Shown: piece after piece, positions 6,496-7,499 of the stretch
How positions within the stretch are numbered: the stretch's first letter is position 1
Layout of the letters: the number at the start of each line of letters is the position of its first letter
NCBI GenBank assembly: GCA_038530925.1
Contig: JBCBCG010000203.1
Location: 1 to 7,499 of the forward strand
DNA: 7,499 bases
Direction of reading: 5' to 3'
Origin: JALEGB01 sp038530925
Lineage (GTDB): Bacteria > Pseudomonadota > Alphaproteobacteria > Rhodobacterales > Rhodobacteraceae
Program-made: the position numbers and the translations under genes
The notes under the pieces: model-generated
The model's database searches: none
Told to the model about the DNA's origin: nothing
The model's input: only the letters and a program-made list of their open reading frames with translations

Positions 6496-6924
6496 TTAAG
6501 CGGCGATATATTTGCGGATCTCGTCCGCTTCGCTTTGCACTTCTTCGAGCTTCAACTTCACGATGTCTTTGATGCTGATCATGCCGGCGAGCTTGCCCTC
6601 GGCGATCACAGGCGCATGCCGGAAATTGCGTTTATCCATGCTCGCTAAGACATGATCGACGCGATCGTCCGCTTTACACGTAAAAGGCGAGCGCGTCATA
6701 AGATCTTCGGCCGTCAAAGCGAGCGCCTTCGAACCATGGGCTTTAAACGCGCGCACGATGTCTCGCTCCGATACAATGCCGATCACATGCTCTTGATTAT
6801 CGACCACGACGACGGCGCCCATATCGTGGCTGGAGAGGAGATCGACCGCACGTTGAACCGACTCCGACGCCTTCATAGACAGCGCGAAATTGCCTTTTTT
6901 CTTCAAAATTCGCGATACGGTCAT
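6496..6924 (-). CDS. Two-CBS-domain protein
   Basis: A 142-residue cytoplasmic protein made almost wholly of a CBS pair (Bateman module). CBS1 spans about residues 10-62 and contains MGAVVVVDNQ and GIVSERDIVRAF. CBS2 spans about 74-128 and contains FRHAPVIAEGKLAGMISIKDIVK. A short charged helix (~126-142) closes the protein. No catalytic or DNA-binding domain is attached. Stand-alone CBS pairs typically bind AMP, ATP, SAM or NAD and act as energy or redox sensors that modulate partner proteins; the ligand and partner here are unknown. I chose the ATG at 6924 because GGGAGGGAG (6933-6941) sits eight bases upstream; the in-frame GTG at 6933 overlaps that site. It converges on ppk2 and runs in the same direction as the DHH gene, but 279 bases and two possible stem-loops separate them, so it probably has its own promoter in the AT-rich patch upstream. 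Confidence 0.88.
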   Translation of the reverse strand: MTVSRILKKKGNFALSMKASESVQRAVDLLSSHDMGAVVVVDNQEHVIGIVSERDIVRAFKAHGSKALALTAEDLMTRSPFTCKADDRVDHVLASMDKRNFRHAPVIAEGKLAGMISIKDIVKLKLEEVQSEADEIRKYIAA

Positions 6925-6932
6925 AGCTAACA

Positions 6933-6941
6933 CTCCCTCCC
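6933..6941 (-). promoter_or_regulatory. Strong Shine-Dalgarno site for the CBS gene
   Basis: On the minus strand this reads GGGAGGGAG, eight bases before the ATG at 6924. It rules out the overlapping GTG at 6933 as the start. Confidence 0.75.
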
Positions 6942-7045
6942 ATGGGTTGATACATGGTTCGCCAGCAAGATCCCCGCCAGGTTAGGCGAATCTTCCGGGT
7001 CTTTATTGAGGACTGATCATGATGCGCCGTTTGTCCGAGCGCAAG

Positions 7046-7086
7046 GGTCAAAAATAGATTAACTTACAAGCTGTTTAGTTTTTTTT
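7046..7086 (-). promoter_or_regulatory. AT-rich patch with a TTGACC hexamer upstream of the CBS gene, possible promoter
   Basis: In otherwise GC-rich DNA, this stretch on the minus strand is a run of eight A followed by AT-rich sequence and TTGACC (7051-7046), close to the sigma-70 -35 consensus. A-tracts just upstream of a -35 box resemble an UP element. No clear -10 box lies at 16-18 bases, so the exact promoter is not resolved. The 5' untranslated region would be about 95 bases. Confidence 0.35.
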
Positions 7087-7088
7087 CA

Positions 7089-7119
7089 CCAAGCAGCGGC
7101 GCCGCGCGCCGCGGCTTGG
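7089..7119. terminator. Strong GC-rich stem-loop downstream of the DHH gene
   Basis: CCAAGC (7089-7094) pairs with GCTTGG (7114-7119); after one mismatch, GCGGCG pairs with CGCCGC, leaving a 5-base loop. It lies about 84 bases beyond the DHH stop. A T8 run (7079-7086) abuts it on the plus strand, so a transcript from the DHH gene would meet the hairpin and then A residues, not U. It may end transcription with Rho, or act as a barrier or regulatory structure. The stem is clear; the role is uncertain. Confidence 0.4.
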
Positions 7120-7175
7120 CGTCGCGCCGTCGCCCGCGCGAGGCGACCGGCGAATCGTTTAGGGGGCCGGCGGCG

Positions 7176-7197
7176 CCGATCGCCTGTAGCCGATCGG
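7176..7197. terminator. 7-bp stem-loop just after the DHH stop codon
   Basis: CCGATCG (7176-7182) pairs perfectly with CGATCGG (7191-7197) around an 8-base loop. The stem begins five bases after the DHH stop when read on the minus strand. There is no T-run, so a terminator or mRNA 3'-end stabilising role is only possible. Confidence 0.3.
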
Positions 7198-7202
7198 GCC
7201 GC

Positions 7203-7499
7203 TCAGCCATCCGCGGTGATCGTCTCGATCAGCTCGCCGAGCACGCGCTCGGCGTCCGCGTTCGCGATCTGGCAGGTGCCCGCCGCGGCGTGCCCGCCCC
7301 CGCCATAGCTCAGCATCAGCGCGCCGATATCGGTTTTGCTGCTGCGATCGAGGATCGACTTGCCCGTCGCGAACACCGTGTTTTGCTGCGCCTTCCCCCA
7401 AATTACGTGGATCGAAATATTCGTCCACGGGAAGAGCGCATAGATCATGAAACGGTTGCCGGCGTAAATCACCTCTTCATCGCGGAGATCAAGCACGAC
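7203..7499 (-). CDS. DHH family phosphoesterase (exopolyphosphatase-like), C-terminal part, continues beyond the window
   Basis: The last 98 residues of a DHH/DHHA1 phosphoesterase, cut by the window end; the reading frame is open at 7499. The glycine-rich DHHA1 signature YGGGGHAAAG (His codon at 7290-7292) is present. It follows a strand-helix region with WTNISIHVIWG and a NTVFATGKSILDRSSKTDIG segment that contacts substrate in this fold. The protein ends shortly after a helix, ELIETITADG. The N-terminal DHH domain with the metal-binding Asp and His residues lies outside. DHH enzymes with this kind of tail are often annotated as exopolyphosphatases. The same fold includes NrnA oligoribonucleases and cyclic-dinucleotide phosphodiesterases, which the tail alone does not exclude. 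PPK2 lies about 800 bases away, which agrees with a phosphate or nucleotide role but does not prove it. Confidence 0.8.
   Translation of the reverse strand, partial: VVLDLRDEEVIYAGNRFMIYALFPWTNISIHVIWGKAQQNTVFATGKSILDRSSKTDIGALMLSYGGGGHAAAGTCQIANADAERVLGELIETITADG

Overview
The window is GC-rich DNA with dense, ordinary bacterial housekeeping and stress-type genes. The gene families, GC-rich codon use, weakly conserved promoters and the shape of the UvrD tail suggest an alphaproteobacterium. That assignment is inference: there is no rRNA or other marker gene here.

Layout, left to right. Bases 71-250 encode only the C-terminal part of a hotdog-fold (PaaI-like) acyl-CoA thioesterase. Its 5' end is cut off by bases 1-70, an exact reverse complement of bases 414-483. 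Those later bases carry the ribosome binding site and signal peptide of the next gene, a lipoprotein trypsin-like serine protease (434-1513, +). A gap of about 365 bp with no convincing gene follows. Then comes a full-length UvrD/PcrA-type DNA helicase on the minus strand (4359 down to 1879). Divergent from it across about 230 bp is a class I SAM-dependent methyltransferase of the CmoB-like type (4594-5382, +). It is followed on the same strand by a class I-like polyphosphate kinase 2 (5489-6403). Convergent with ppk2 is a small two-CBS-domain protein (6924 down to 6496). The window ends inside a DHH/DHHA1 phosphoesterase (minus strand, 7203 to beyond 7499) of a type often annotated as exopolyphosphatase.

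How the genes relate. The protease and uvrD look like independent units. The right third places a polyphosphate-dependent nucleotide kinase (PPK2), a probable adenine-nucleotide-sensing CBS protein and a DHH phosphoesterase within about 2 kb, which could be a loose polyphosphate or nucleotide-energy neighbourhood. They are on different strands and are not one operon, so this link is only suggestive.

I found no CRISPR array, tRNA, rRNA, insertion sequence or phage gene, and no clear undescribed system. The most striking raw signal is the perfect 70-bp inverted repeat touching the left edge. It is most easily read as a fold-back assembly or amplification chimera, although a real inverted duplication or invertible segment cannot be excluded from the sequence alone.
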